Positions 1-6,244 are shown, numbered from the stretch's first letter. The stretch: 8,608 nucleotides of DNA from an uncultured Gammaproteobacteria bacterium (GCA_945787585.1 CALZIG010000156.1:1-8608), one strand, 5' to 3'. Numbers and translations are program-made. The notes: a model not told the origin generated them from the sequence alone.

Positions 1-55
1 CTTTGCCTTTTGCTATCAGTATCTTGAGTTGAGATTGCTGCTGTGCTTGTTTCAT
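1..55 (-). CDS. rpoD: RNA polymerase sigma-70 factor RpoD, N-terminal fragment
   Basis: The minus strand reads MKQAQQQSQLKILIAKGK from an ATG at 53-55 and runs off the window edge, so only 18 codons are visible. The pattern xQxPQSQLKxLxxxGK is the start of region 1.1 of the housekeeping sigma factor in gammaproteobacteria, and the gene sits directly after dnaG, as expected in the macromolecular-synthesis operon. A purine-rich ribosome-binding site (AGGAAGG, complement of 66-72) lies about 10 nt before the ATG. RpoD directs core RNA polymerase to most promoters. Identity rests on a short stretch plus gene order, but the two agree well. Confidence 0.88.
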   Translation of the reverse strand, partial: MKQAQQQSQLKILIAKGK

Positions 56-106
56 GTGGCGTGAGCCTTCCTTCATACAATATGCGTGAGCAAAAAATAG
101 CCAGCT

Positions 107-136
107 ATTCTATAACATTTCTGTAGGTTCTGAGAA
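107..136 (-). promoter_or_regulatory. Candidate sigma70 promoter for rpoD
   Basis: On the minus strand a -35-like TTCTCA (complement of 131-136, 4 of 6 matches) is followed after 18 nt by a -10-like TAGAAT (complement of 107-112, 5 of 6). Transcription would start about 45 nt before the rpoD ATG. An rpoD promoter independent of the upstream genes would fit the known internal promoters of this operon in E. coli. The -35 match is weak, so this is a candidate only. Confidence 0.4.
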
Positions 137-138
137 CC
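126..138. repeat. 13-bp perfect dyad GGTTCTGAGAACC
   Basis: GGTTCT and AGAACC form a perfect inverted repeat around a single central base between dnaG and rpoD. It overlaps the candidate -35 element of rpoD, the position expected of an operator. With a 1-nt centre it is better suited to bind a dimeric protein than to fold as RNA. It does not have the CTG-N10-CAG layout of a gammaproteobacterial LexA box. The binding factor, if any, is unknown. Confidence 0.4.
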
Positions 139-152
139 CCGAAAAATGCTCA

Positions 153-171
153 TTGGCCGCTGGCCGACCAA
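153..171 (-). other. Weak hairpin just after dnaG
   Basis: Eight nt past the dnaG stop, TTGG and CCAA (153-156 and 168-171) enclose a GGCC-GCT-GGCC core that can pair in more than one way. No U-tract follows immediately on the minus strand; the first T-run comes about 8 nt later. It could slow or end some dnaG transcripts or mark an RNA-processing site, as is known between dnaG and rpoD in E. coli, but this is inference from position. Confidence 0.25.
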
Positions 172-179
172 ATTAACGG

Positions 180-1940
180 CTAAATGCCCGACTTTTGTTT
201 AAACAGATGCTGTAGCTCTGCTTTCTCCGCGTCACTGTGTTCAGCTGCCGGTTTGTTACATAGAAACTCAATGCGTTGAGCGATGTGCTGGCGGTAGAGT
301 TGCTGTAGTAGGTCGCTAAATTCCTGTTCCTGGTGGTCATTGGCGACCAGGTGTTCCTGCTGTATTAACTTGGCTAGATAGCGGCTTTCTTCGCGATCTC
401 GCCAGCGTTCTAGAACCGCACCTGTACTAAGATGTGGGCTGGTTCTCAACATTTCAAGTAATTCGATTAATAATGTGATGCCGGGCGCATTCAGTGAGGC
501 GAATCGTTGCGGCTCTTGCTCGAGTTGACCCAATGCAGGGTTGTTTAACAGGAGCGTGATCGCCTGGCGTACGAGCGAGGGCTGTTTGCCTCGTTTATTG
601 CGTGACTGGCGCGACGGTGGCCGGGAAACAGCTGCGGTCGCGACGGGCTCATTGCTGTCCAGCAGGCGGCTCAGCGTACGTTCTTCCATGTGAGCGATCT
701 CGGCAAGGCGGGTTACCATCATGTGCTTAAAAACACCTGCAGGCAGTTTTTTGAGATGAGGGCGCGCCAGTTCAACGAGACGTGCCTGACCGTCGATACT
801 GCTCATATCGACCTGTTTAGCGAGGTGCTCGTAGAGATAGGTGGACAGCGGCGCGGCGTCGTCGATGCGTGCTTCGAGCGCCTCCTTGCCCTCTTTTTGC
901 ACCAGTGAATCGGGGTCTTCGCCATCGGGCAGAAACATGAAGCGCGCCTGTCGTCCCGCCTGCATCACCGGCAGCGTGTTTTCGAGTGCGCGAGTGGCGG
1001 CTTCGCGTCCGGCACGGTCGCCGTCGAAACAGAAGACGACCTCGCTGGTGGTGCGGAACATCAGCTCCAGATGTTCAACGGTGGTGGCGGTGCCGAGGGT
1101 CGCGACGGCGTAGCGGATGCCGTGCTGTGCCAGCATTACTACATCCATGTACCCTTCGACAATCAGCAGGCGTTGGATATTACGTTCTGCCTGACGTGCC
1201 TCAAACAGGCCGTAGAGCGCCTTGCCTTTGTGAAAGATCGGGGTTTCGGGCGAGTTGAGATACTTGGGGGTGTCGTCGCCCATGACGCGTCCGCCGAAGC
1301 CGATGACGCGCCCGCGTGAGTCGCGGATCGGAAACATGATGCGCTCGCGAAAGCGGTCGTAGTGGCCGCCGTGATCTTTTTTGATCAGCATCCCGGTGGA
1401 GGCGAGTGCCGCTGTGTGGTCATCGCCGAACTTTTTTTGCAGCGTATCCCACCCCGGTGGGGCGTAGCCGATACCAAACTCGACAGCGGTCTCGCCGCTG
1501 AGGCTGCGTGCTTTGAGGTAATCGATCGCCTGCTTGCCTTTGGGGTGCTCTTTGAGTTGCTGGCGATAAAAACTGGCGGTCTGCTCCATCAGTTCGTAGA
1601 GCGGTTTGCTATCGTTTTGCCCCTGACTAGCGGTGTAACTGCCTTGCGGAATCTCCATGCCGACAAGTGCCGCGAGGTCGCGCACCGCGTCGAGAAAGTC
1701 GAGTCGCTCATATTCCATTAGAAAACCGATGGCGGTGCCGTGCGCGCCACAGCCGAAGCAGTGATAGAACTGTTTTTCCTGACTGACGGTAAAGGAGGGG
1801 GTCTTTTCATCGTGAAACGGACAGCAGGCGGAGTGATTGCGCCCCGCCTTTTTAAGCGGTACCTGCGCATCGATGAGATCGACGATGTCGACCCGTGCGA
1901 GAAGCTCGTCGATGAATTGCTGCGGAATTTTGCCAGCCAT
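180..1940 (-). CDS. dnaG: DNA primase DnaG
   Basis: DnaG makes the RNA primers for leading- and lagging-strand synthesis at the replication fork and docks on the DnaB helicase. The 586-residue product has the full family layout. An N-terminal CHC2 zinc finger uses C40, H43, C61 and C64. The RNA-polymerase core follows, with the basic stretch around YLNSPETPIFHKG (227-239). The TOPRIM metal site has E262 in VEGYMD and D306/D308 in FDGDRAG. After a basic, poorly conserved linker (about 432-455) comes the C-terminal helicase-binding domain to the end. Length matches E. coli (581). The MAGKIPQQFIDELL start is typical of the family and fixes the ATG. No Shine-Dalgarno is visible before it, which fits the low translation known for dnaG in this operon. 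It lies 79 nt after yqeY and 124 nt before rpoD. Confidence 0.98.
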   Translation of the reverse strand: MAGKIPQQFIDELLARVDIVDLIDAQVPLKKAGRNHSACCPFHDEKTPSFTVSQEKQFYHCFGCGAHGTAIGFLMEYERLDFLDAVRDLAALVGMEIPQGSYTASQGQNDSKPLYELMEQTASFYRQQLKEHPKGKQAIDYLKARSLSGETAVEFGIGYAPPGWDTLQKKFGDDHTAALASTGMLIKKDHGGHYDRFRERIMFPIRDSRGRVIGFGGRVMGDDTPKYLNSPETPIFHKGKALYGLFEARQAERNIQRLLIVEGYMDVVMLAQHGIRYAVATLGTATTVEHLELMFRTTSEVVFCFDGDRAGREAATRALENTLPVMQAGRQARFMFLPDGEDPDSLVQKEGKEALEARIDDAAPLSTYLYEHLAKQVDMSSIDGQARLVELARPHLKKLPAGVFKHMMVTRLAEIAHMEERTLSRLLDSNEPVATAAVSRPPSRQSRNKRGKQPSLVRQAITLLLNNPALGQLEQEPQRFASLNAPGITLLIELLEMLRTSPHLSTGAVLERWRDREESRYLAKLIQQEHLVANDHQEQEFSDLLQQLYRQHIAQRIEFLCNKPAAEHSDAEKAELQHLFKQKSGI

Positions 1941-1969
1941 CGTGTGATTGTATCGCTAAGGGGTGGTGG

Positions 1970-1997
1970 CCGTCAGCGTTGTCAGTGGAACTGACGG
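1970..1997 (-). repeat. Inverted repeat in the dnaG leader
   Basis: CCGTCAG (1970-1976) and CTGACGG (1991-1997) form a perfect 7-bp stem with a 14-nt loop in the 79-nt gap between yqeY and dnaG. A second GTCAG at 1981-1985 can pair with the same CTGAC (1991-1995), giving a smaller alternative hairpin. No U-tract follows, so a classical intrinsic terminator is unlikely. In E. coli a partial terminator lies between rpsU and dnaG and lowers dnaG output. This structure is in the equivalent place and may act similarly or as a processing site. Confidence 0.5.
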
Positions 1998-2019
1998 TCG
2001 CGACGTGAAAGGTCGATGG

Positions 2020-2472
2020 CTAAGCGCCAAGTCTGGCTTTGATCTGTGCGCTGACGGCGCCCATGTCGGCACGGCCTTGCAGCTTGTTTTTTAACAGGCC
2101 GATCACTTTGCCCATCTCTTTGGCAGAGCTGGCGCCGCTGGTGGTGATGGCTTCGCTGATCATTGTCTCGAGTTCTGCTTCGCTCAGTGCCGGTGGCAGA
2201 TAGTGGCTGATGATCTCAATTTCAGCCTGCTCTTTTTCGGCCAGTTCAGGGCGGTCACCCTTGGTGTACTGCTCGATGGAGTCGCGACGCTGCTTGTTCA
2301 TCTTGTCGAGAATCGCGAGTATCTGGCTGTCATCCAGCTCGATGCGCTCATCGACTTCACGCTGCTTGATAGCGGCGCGGATCAAACGAATGACCCCCAG
2401 CCGATGCGCATCTTTGCTGCGCATGGCGGTTTTCATGTCATCGGTGAGGCGCTGTTGTAGCGTGCTGGCCAT
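2020..2472 (-). CDS. yqeY: GatB/YqeY-domain protein
   Basis: The 150-residue protein is full length for the YqeY family. It starts with the helical segment LQQRLTDDMKTAMRSKD, followed by the family signature LGVIRLIRAAIKQREVD (25-41) and by YLPPALSEAELETMI (91-105). The C-terminal half (about 95-150) matches the domain shared with the tail of GatB, the subunit of Asp/Glu-tRNA amidotransferase that contacts tRNA; the MGKVIGLLKNKLQGRADM segment (120-137) is typical. The free-standing family has no firmly established role; tRNA binding is the usual inference. The gene lies 18 nt after rpsU and before dnaG, its common place in gammaproteobacteria. No clear Shine-Dalgarno is seen, so translation may be coupled to rpsU. 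Confidence 0.93.
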   Translation of the reverse strand: MASTLQQRLTDDMKTAMRSKDAHRLGVIRLIRAAIKQREVDERIELDDSQILAILDKMNKQRRDSIEQYTKGDRPELAEKEQAEIEIISHYLPPALSEAELETMISEAITTSGASSAKEMGKVIGLLKNKLQGRADMGAVSAQIKARLGA

Positions 2473-2490
2473 GGCTGGCTTGTATTTCGC

Positions 2491-2709
2491 TTAGTAAGGG
2501 GCGCGAACGGTGCGCATCTTTTCGCTATAGGTTTTTTTCTGTTGTCTCTTAACGGCAGCAGCAGCTTTGCGTTTGCGCACAGCGGTTGGCTTTTCGTAGA
2601 ATTCACGGCGACGCACTTCAGAGATGATTCCGGTTTTTTCACAGATGCGCTTGAAGCGACGGACTGCAACCTCGAAAGGCTCATTTTCTCTCAAACGAAC
2701 AGCAGGCAT
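2491..2709 (-). CDS. rpsU: 30S ribosomal protein S21 (bS21)
   Basis: This 72-residue, strongly basic protein begins [21 protein letters not shown] and contains the invariant [11 protein letters not shown] segment (31-41), then a Lys/Arg/Ala-rich tail. It is one residue longer than E. coli S21. bS21 sits on the 30S platform near the anti-Shine-Dalgarno end of 16S rRNA and helps initiation. The start is supported by GAGG (complement of 2717-2720) with a 7-nt spacer, the best ribosome-binding site in this operon. It is the first gene of the rpsU-yqeY-dnaG-rpoD unit and lies about 50 nt after the promoter described separately. Confidence 0.98.
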   Translation of the reverse strand: MPAVRLRENEPFEVAVRRFKRICEKTGIISEVRRREFYEKPTAVRKRKAAAAVKRQQKKTYSEKMRTVRAPY

Positions 2710-2758
2710 TTACTTTCCTCATTTAATGAATGGTTTGGCTGAAAACAGCGAACCGCGA

Positions 2759-2788
2759 ATTCTACCCCTGTGGTGGGGGGGTTGTAAA
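2759..2788 (-). promoter_or_regulatory. Sigma70 promoter of the rpsU-dnaG-rpoD operon
   Basis: On the minus strand TTTACA (complement of 2783-2788, 5 of 6 matches) and TAGAAT (complement of 2759-2764, 5 of 6) are separated by 18 nt. The expected start site is near 2752, leaving a 5' leader of about 43 nt before rpsU. The bases after the -10 (TCGCGG) are GC-rich, as in discriminators of promoters under stringent control; that regulation is inferred. The spacer contains a run of seven C on this strand (G at 2775-2781). Confidence 0.72.
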
Positions 2789-2857
2789 GCGCGGGGGTAT
2801 CGATGGCAGCGCTGGTCACGCATTGGCATCAGGTTTTCGGGTCATTGTGGGGGATCT

Positions 2858-3610
2858 TTAGCGCTTTGATGCGCAGGTCTGGCAGGCGGGGTCTTTTTGC
2901 CGTTGCAGGCGACGCCATTCCATAGTGTTGGCATTCAGCAGGAGCAGTCGAGTGTCGAGTGGTTTGCCAAAAGGCACCAGCAGTTTGAGGGTTTCGGCGG
3001 CCATCATGCTGCCGATGATGCCAGTGAGTGGTGCAAAAACACCGCTTTGGGCACAGTTTTCTTCGTCAGCGAGGGCGGATTCGTCGTAGAGGCAGCGGTA
3101 GCAAGGGCTGTTGCCGTCATCGTTGCGAAAGACGCAGATCTGCCCTGAGAGTCGAATGACGGCCCCTGAGATGAGGGGTGTGCGTGCCTTGACGCAGGCA
3201 TCGTTGAGCATAAAGCGGGTGGCAAAGTTGTCGCTGGCATCGAGTACCGCATCGGCTTCGCTAACTGCAGTTTGCAGGGATTCACCACTTAAACGCTGTG
3301 TGAGTGCGGTGACAGTGATCTCGGGATTGAGCGCCAGCAGTGTTTTACGGGCTGAAACAGCCTTGTTTTGCCCAACACTTGAACTATTATGTGCGATCTG
3401 GCGTTGTAGATTGCTGAGATCGACGTTGTCATCATCACAGAGGGTGATCTGCCCGACGCCGCTGCTGGCGAGGTAGATCGCGGCGGGCGAACCGAGGCCG
3501 CCCGCACCAATGATCAGGACTTTTGATTGTTGCAGCCGCGTCTGTCCTGAAATATCGATTTCAGGTAGCAGGACATGGCGGCTGTAGCGTTCAAGCTGTT
3601 GGTCATCCAT
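2858..3610 (-). CDS. moeB: Molybdopterin-synthase adenylyltransferase MoeB (ThiF/MoeB/HesA family)
   Basis: MoeB uses ATP to adenylate the C-terminal glycine of MoaD, so that sulfur can be loaded as a thiocarboxylate. The 250-residue protein has the E1-like fold in order: ERYSRHVLLPEI near the N-terminus, the nucleotide-binding loop GAGGLGSP (35-42), DLSNLQRQ (64-71), and D127 in LDASDNFATR (123-132). Two zinc-binding CxxC pairs are C170/C173 and C243/C246. C186 lies at the position that carries the reactive cysteine in ThiF. Length matches E. coli MoeB (249). ThiF, the thiamine homologue, cannot be excluded by motif, but the moaACDE cluster nearby favours MoeB. The ATG lies 19 nt after the kelch gene with no strong Shine-Dalgarno, suggesting co-transcription. 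No clear terminator separates it from the rpsU promoter. Confidence 0.9.
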   Translation of the reverse strand: MDDQQLERYSRHVLLPEIDISGQTRLQQSKVLIIGAGGLGSPAAIYLASSGVGQITLCDDDNVDLSNLQRQIAHNSSSVGQNKAVSARKTLLALNPEITVTALTQRLSGESLQTAVSEADAVLDASDNFATRFMLNDACVKARTPLISGAVIRLSGQICVFRNDDGNSPCYRCLYDESALADEENCAQSGVFAPLTGIIGSMMAAETLKLLVPFGKPLDTRLLLLNANTMEWRRLQRQKDPACQTCASKR

Positions 3611-3629
3611 TTATTAGCTGTATCTACCA

Positions 3630-4562
3630 TTAATATGTATAGGCAGTGACGCTGCTGAGTGGGGTGCGGCCGTCGTCTGCCCAGCCGCCGATCAGATAGA
3701 TGGTGCGATCGATGTGAGCGACGCCCATTGCGGCCAATGGCGCGGGCATGGGGGGCAGCAGGTGCCAGGTAGCTGTTTTGGCATCGTAGCAGGCGGCGTG
3801 GTCACAGATGCCGTCACCACTATAGCCACCAAAAATAAAGGGCGTGTCATCCACCATGATGGAACCCAGGCCGGCCGCGGTCCACGGGAGCTTGAGGCTA
3901 TCGAGGCTCCATTCGCCATTGGCGGGATTGAAGGCTTCAATGTGATCGAAATTATTGAAGCCTTCAGGGGTAAAGGCGACACCGCCCATGGTTAAAATAC
4001 GCTGGTTCATTACCACTGCATCGAGTGCGAAGCGGGGGGTGGGCAGTGGGCTGATCTGCTCCCATTCGAGCGTGGTAAGGTTGAGGCGTTCGCAAAAATC
4101 AAAGCCGGGATCGGTCTTGGGGCCAGACAGGGTGGCATCCGGGTGGTGACCACCAAGGATGTAGATGTGGTTGTCATACAGTGCGCCAGCGGGGTAATCA
4201 TGGGGCATCAGCATATCGGGGCCTAGCTCCCAACTATCTGTTTTTGGATGATAAATTTCAGTGGTGTGGAGAAATTGAAAGTTACCATCGGGCTTTTTGA
4301 AGCCACCGCCAATAATATAGATTGCATCACCAACGGTAGTCGCAATCGCCCCTGAGCGCAGGGTTGGCATCGCTTTTCCTGAGGACCAGCTATTTTGCTG
4401 GGGATCAAAAATAGTGGTGGAATTGAGGCTTTTGAAGTTGGGACCGCCGCCGCCAAAGACATAGATTTTGCCATTGTAGGTGGCGGTTGGACCGTGCGAA
4501 CGGGCGATTTCCATCGCGGGTTTCTGTGTCCACTGTCCTTGATGGTATTTGATATCGTTCAT
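3630..4562 (-). CDS. Kelch-repeat beta-propeller protein, apparently cytoplasmic
   Basis: The 310-residue product shows six kelch motifs. Di-glycine strands occur at 37-40, 85-87, 137-138, 193-194, 245-246 and 292-293 (typically IY(V/I)xGG), and the matching blade tryptophans are W59, W111, W167, W218 and W266. The last blade lacks its own late tryptophan, while W11 near the N-terminus can supply it; this is the closure used by circular propellers. There is no signal peptide or membrane segment: the N-terminus MNDIKYHQGQWTQ is polar. It is thus unlike the periplasmic sialate epimerase NanM. Kelch propellers usually bind proteins or sugars, and a specific role cannot be given. It lies 19 nt before moeB on the same strand. 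No good Shine-Dalgarno precedes the ATG, but W11 and the first blade require a start near here. Confidence 0.88.
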   Translation of the reverse strand: MNDIKYHQGQWTQKPAMEIARSHGPTATYNGKIYVFGGGGPNFKSLNSTTIFDPQQNSWSSGKAMPTLRSGAIATTVGDAIYIIGGGFKKPDGNFQFLHTTEIYHPKTDSWELGPDMLMPHDYPAGALYDNHIYILGGHHPDATLSGPKTDPGFDFCERLNLTTLEWEQISPLPTPRFALDAVVMNQRILTMGGVAFTPEGFNNFDHIEAFNPANGEWSLDSLKLPWTAAGLGSIMVDDTPFIFGGYSGDGICDHAACYDAKTATWHLLPPMPAPLAAMGVAHIDRTIYLIGGWADDGRTPLSSVTAYTY

Positions 4563-4819
4563 AGGTATTTAATTATCTATCTGTTATTTATGGGAGATTT
4601 TATTTGAGCTAAAGATAGCATGGAAGCGCAATTGATAGCAGCGTCTGATCAAATATGCAAGTTTCTACGGCAGATGAATGTCGCCAGAATATATATTTAA
4701 GTGAATGATAGTTATAAAAATTCTTTGTCAGCAGTGGTAATCGACGCTAGCATCATTATTCTGTATCGGCTAAAGCTTTGTTTTGAATGAGCGATATAGT
4801 TATTGGAGCGCAGCAAGGT

Positions 4820-4841
4820 TTTCATGCTAGTATTTCATGCT
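4820..4841. repeat. 9-bp direct repeat TTTCATGCT, period 13
   Basis: TTTCATGCT occurs at 4820-4828 and again at 4833-4841, separated by AGTA. The 13-bp period is slightly more than one helical turn, so it could be a pair of regulator half-sites upstream of moaA. No known consensus is recognised, and a chance duplication is possible. Confidence 0.4.
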
Positions 4842-5012
4842 GTGCTGGAAGTCAGTGGGCTGGCGAGGTTTGAGTGTGGCATGAGTCAGTCGAATGTATT
4901 TTGTGGTATCCCTGTGATGTTATGAAGCCTAAATGGATTTTCTCTTCAAAAGTTTTTATGTGAAGTGCGCAAGAAAAAGTTGTCGCACCTAAATTAATTG
5001 CAGGTTGAAGAT

Positions 5013-5028
5013 ACTGCTATCAGGCAGT
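5013..5028 (+). other. Small hairpin upstream of moaA
   Basis: ACTGC (5013-5017) and GCAGT (5024-5028) form a perfect 5-bp stem with the 6-nt loop TATCAG. It lies 17 nt before the terminator-like hairpin at 5046-5062, so the two could be parts of one leader structure. On its own it is short enough to be chance. Confidence 0.3.
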
Positions 5029-5045
5029 GGAAAATTAGTGTATAT

Positions 5046-5070
5046 CCGATTAAAGTAGTCGGTTATTTTT
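5046..5070 (+). terminator. Terminator-like hairpin in the moaA leader (candidate attenuator)
   Basis: CCGATTA (5046-5052) pairs with TAGTCGG (5056-5062) in seven base pairs, one of them G-U, around the loop AAG. TTATTTTT follows at 5063-5070. This is the form of a weak intrinsic terminator, 49 nt before the proposed GTG of moaA and on the moaA strand. No gene lies upstream on this strand for it to terminate. If transcription starts further upstream, it would act on the moaA message itself. The stem is AT-rich, so termination would be incomplete. Confidence 0.42.
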
Positions 5071-5119
5071 AGTCTACATAGTTCAGCAATAATAATTGCA
5101 GTGTTTGGGGAGAATAGAC

Positions 5120-6223
5120 GTGTTGGATAAATCTTTGCATCGTAATAAATCATATAGTGAATCTTCGACGAGTACCCCTGCGAATGCTGCTTTCCCCCTT
5201 TTGCCGCCCTTGCAAGACCGTTTTGGTCGAACCTTCGATTACGTAAGAATCGCAGTCACAGAAAAATGTAACCTTCGTTGTACCTACTGCATGCCGGAAG
5301 AGGGCGTCGCGTTACAGGAAAAAAGCGCAGTGATCACGACCCCTGAAATTCAACGCACTGTCGAGACGTTGGCCAAAATGGGGGTTCGCAAGGTTCGTTA
5401 TACCGGTGGCGAACCTTTGGTGCGTAAAGATATCGTCGATATCATCGCCAATACGGCCAATACCCCGGGTGTGAAAGCAGTACATTTAACGACGAATGGC
5501 CTGCTGTTCCCCAAGTACGCAGAGGATCTCCTAAAGGCTGGCTTAACCGGTGTTAACATCAGTCTGGATTCACTCACTGAAGAGAAGTTTGAGACGATTA
5601 CGCGTCGCACCGGGCTTGCTCAGGTGCTGGAGAGCATTCGAGTCGCGCAGGATATTGGTATTCCTACGGTGAAGGTTAACATCGTATTAATGCGCGGTTT
5701 CAATGAAGATGAGTTGCACGATTTCTGTGAAATGACCAAAGATCAGCGGATAACAGTGCGATTTATCGAATTTATGCCTTTTGATGCGCACCAAATTTGG
5801 GAGTCTGGCGAGCATTTTGCCAGCGCAGCCAATCTGGTGGATCAAATTGAAGGTTTTTATCCTGGCATCAAGACCGCTTCAGGTACCCGTACCGAGCATC
5901 ACATTTTTCAGGCGCCGGGTTACATGGGCAAGATTGCGGTCATCCCTGCCTTCACTCGTAGTCTTTGCGGTAACTGCTCGCGAATTCGTTTGACCTCTGA
6001 TGGAAAGATTCGTAATTGCCTCTATTCTGACGATGAATTTGATTTGAGAGCGGTGCTCCGTGCTGAAGGCAGTACTGAAGAAGATATCGTTAGTTTGTTT
6101 CGTAAGGCGTTTGGTGAAAAGCATCGTGATGGTTTTGAAGCTAAAAAACAGTCGTCTGAGAAGAAAGTCGATGTGGGTGATATTGGTAAGAGTCGTACGA
6201 GCATGACGCAGATTGGCGGCTGA
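5120..6223 (+). CDS. moaA: GTP 3',8-cyclase MoaA (radical SAM)
   Basis: MoaA uses S-adenosylmethionine radical chemistry to rearrange GTP into 3',8-cyclo-GTP, the first step of molybdenum cofactor synthesis. From a GTG at 5120 the protein has 367 residues. The radical-SAM cluster motif CxxxCxxC is C50, C54 and C57 (CNLRCTYC), followed by TGGEPLVR for SAM binding. The second, GTP-binding cluster uses C283, C286 and C300 (CGNCSRIRLTSDGKIRNC). The chain ends IGG; the terminal Gly-Gly is required in the family. GTG at 5120 is chosen because GGGGAG (5107-5112) lies 7 nt before it; TTG at 5096 and 5123 are alternatives. Compared with E. coli MoaA (329), there are about 25-30 extra Ser/Pro-rich residues before DRFGRTFDYVRIAVTEKC. 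It heads the moaACDE operon. Confidence 0.96.
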   Translation: MLDKSLHRNKSYSESSTSTPANAAFPLLPPLQDRFGRTFDYVRIAVTEKCNLRCTYCMPEEGVALQEKSAVITTPEIQRTVETLAKMGVRKVRYTGGEPLVRKDIVDIIANTANTPGVKAVHLTTNGLLFPKYAEDLLKAGLTGVNISLDSLTEEKFETITRRTGLAQVLESIRVAQDIGIPTVKVNIVLMRGFNEDELHDFCEMTKDQRITVRFIEFMPFDAHQIWESGEHFASAANLVDQIEGFYPGIKTASGTRTEHHIFQAPGYMGKIAVIPAFTRSLCGNCSRIRLTSDGKIRNCLYSDDEFDLRAVLRAEGSTEEDIVSLFRKAFGEKHRDGFEAKKQSSEKKVDVGDIGKSRTSMTQIGG

Positions 6224-6244
6224 TAAAAGCCGGGTTTATTTTTA
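6217..6244 (+). terminator. Terminator-like hairpin over the moaA stop codon
   Basis: CGGCT (6217-6221) and AGCCG (6228-6232) form a perfect 5-bp GC-rich stem with the loop GATAAA. The stop codon TGA (6221-6223) lies within it. After GG, the T-rich run TTTATTTTTA (6235-6244) follows. The short stem suggests partial termination, which would make less moaCDE than moaA message. It may equally protect the 3' end of a processed moaA transcript. Confidence 0.4.

Larger units (their letters stand above)
4563..5119. other. Gene-free AT-rich divergent region between the kelch gene and moaA
   Basis: No plausible coding region is seen on either strand. The region must hold the promoters for the leftward kelch-moeB unit and the rightward moa operon, but none is convincing. 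The best rightward candidate is TTGTCA (4725-4730), 17 nt, TAGCAT (4748-4753), which would leave a leader of about 360 nt. A 9-bp direct repeat and two hairpins near moaA are listed separately. I found no FNR dyad with the normal 4-nt spacing (TTGAT-N4-ATCAA), although TTGAT and ATCAA occur 11 nt apart near 4631-4651. Confidence 0.6.

Noticed and set aside
1362..1721. Open frame of 119 codons antisense to dnaG
   Set aside because: It mirrors a fully conserved dnaG reading frame and shows no domain features; such antisense frames are common in GC-rich genes.
3111..3476. Open frame of 121 codons antisense to moeB
   Set aside because: It lies wholly within moeB, whose motifs are intact, and its translation has no recognisable motif.
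4631..4651. TTGAT...ATCAA dyad suggestive of an FNR site
   Set aside because: The half-sites are 11 nt apart, whereas FNR sites need 4 nt.
4787..4810. Sequence GCGATATAGTTATTGGAGCGC resembling a ModE half-site
   Set aside because: Only one rough half-site is visible, with no matching second arm, so a ModE operator cannot be supported.
4563..5119. Molybdenum-cofactor riboswitch upstream of moaA
   Set aside because: The position would fit, but I could not recognise the conserved core or its multi-stem layout. An Infernal search would decide.
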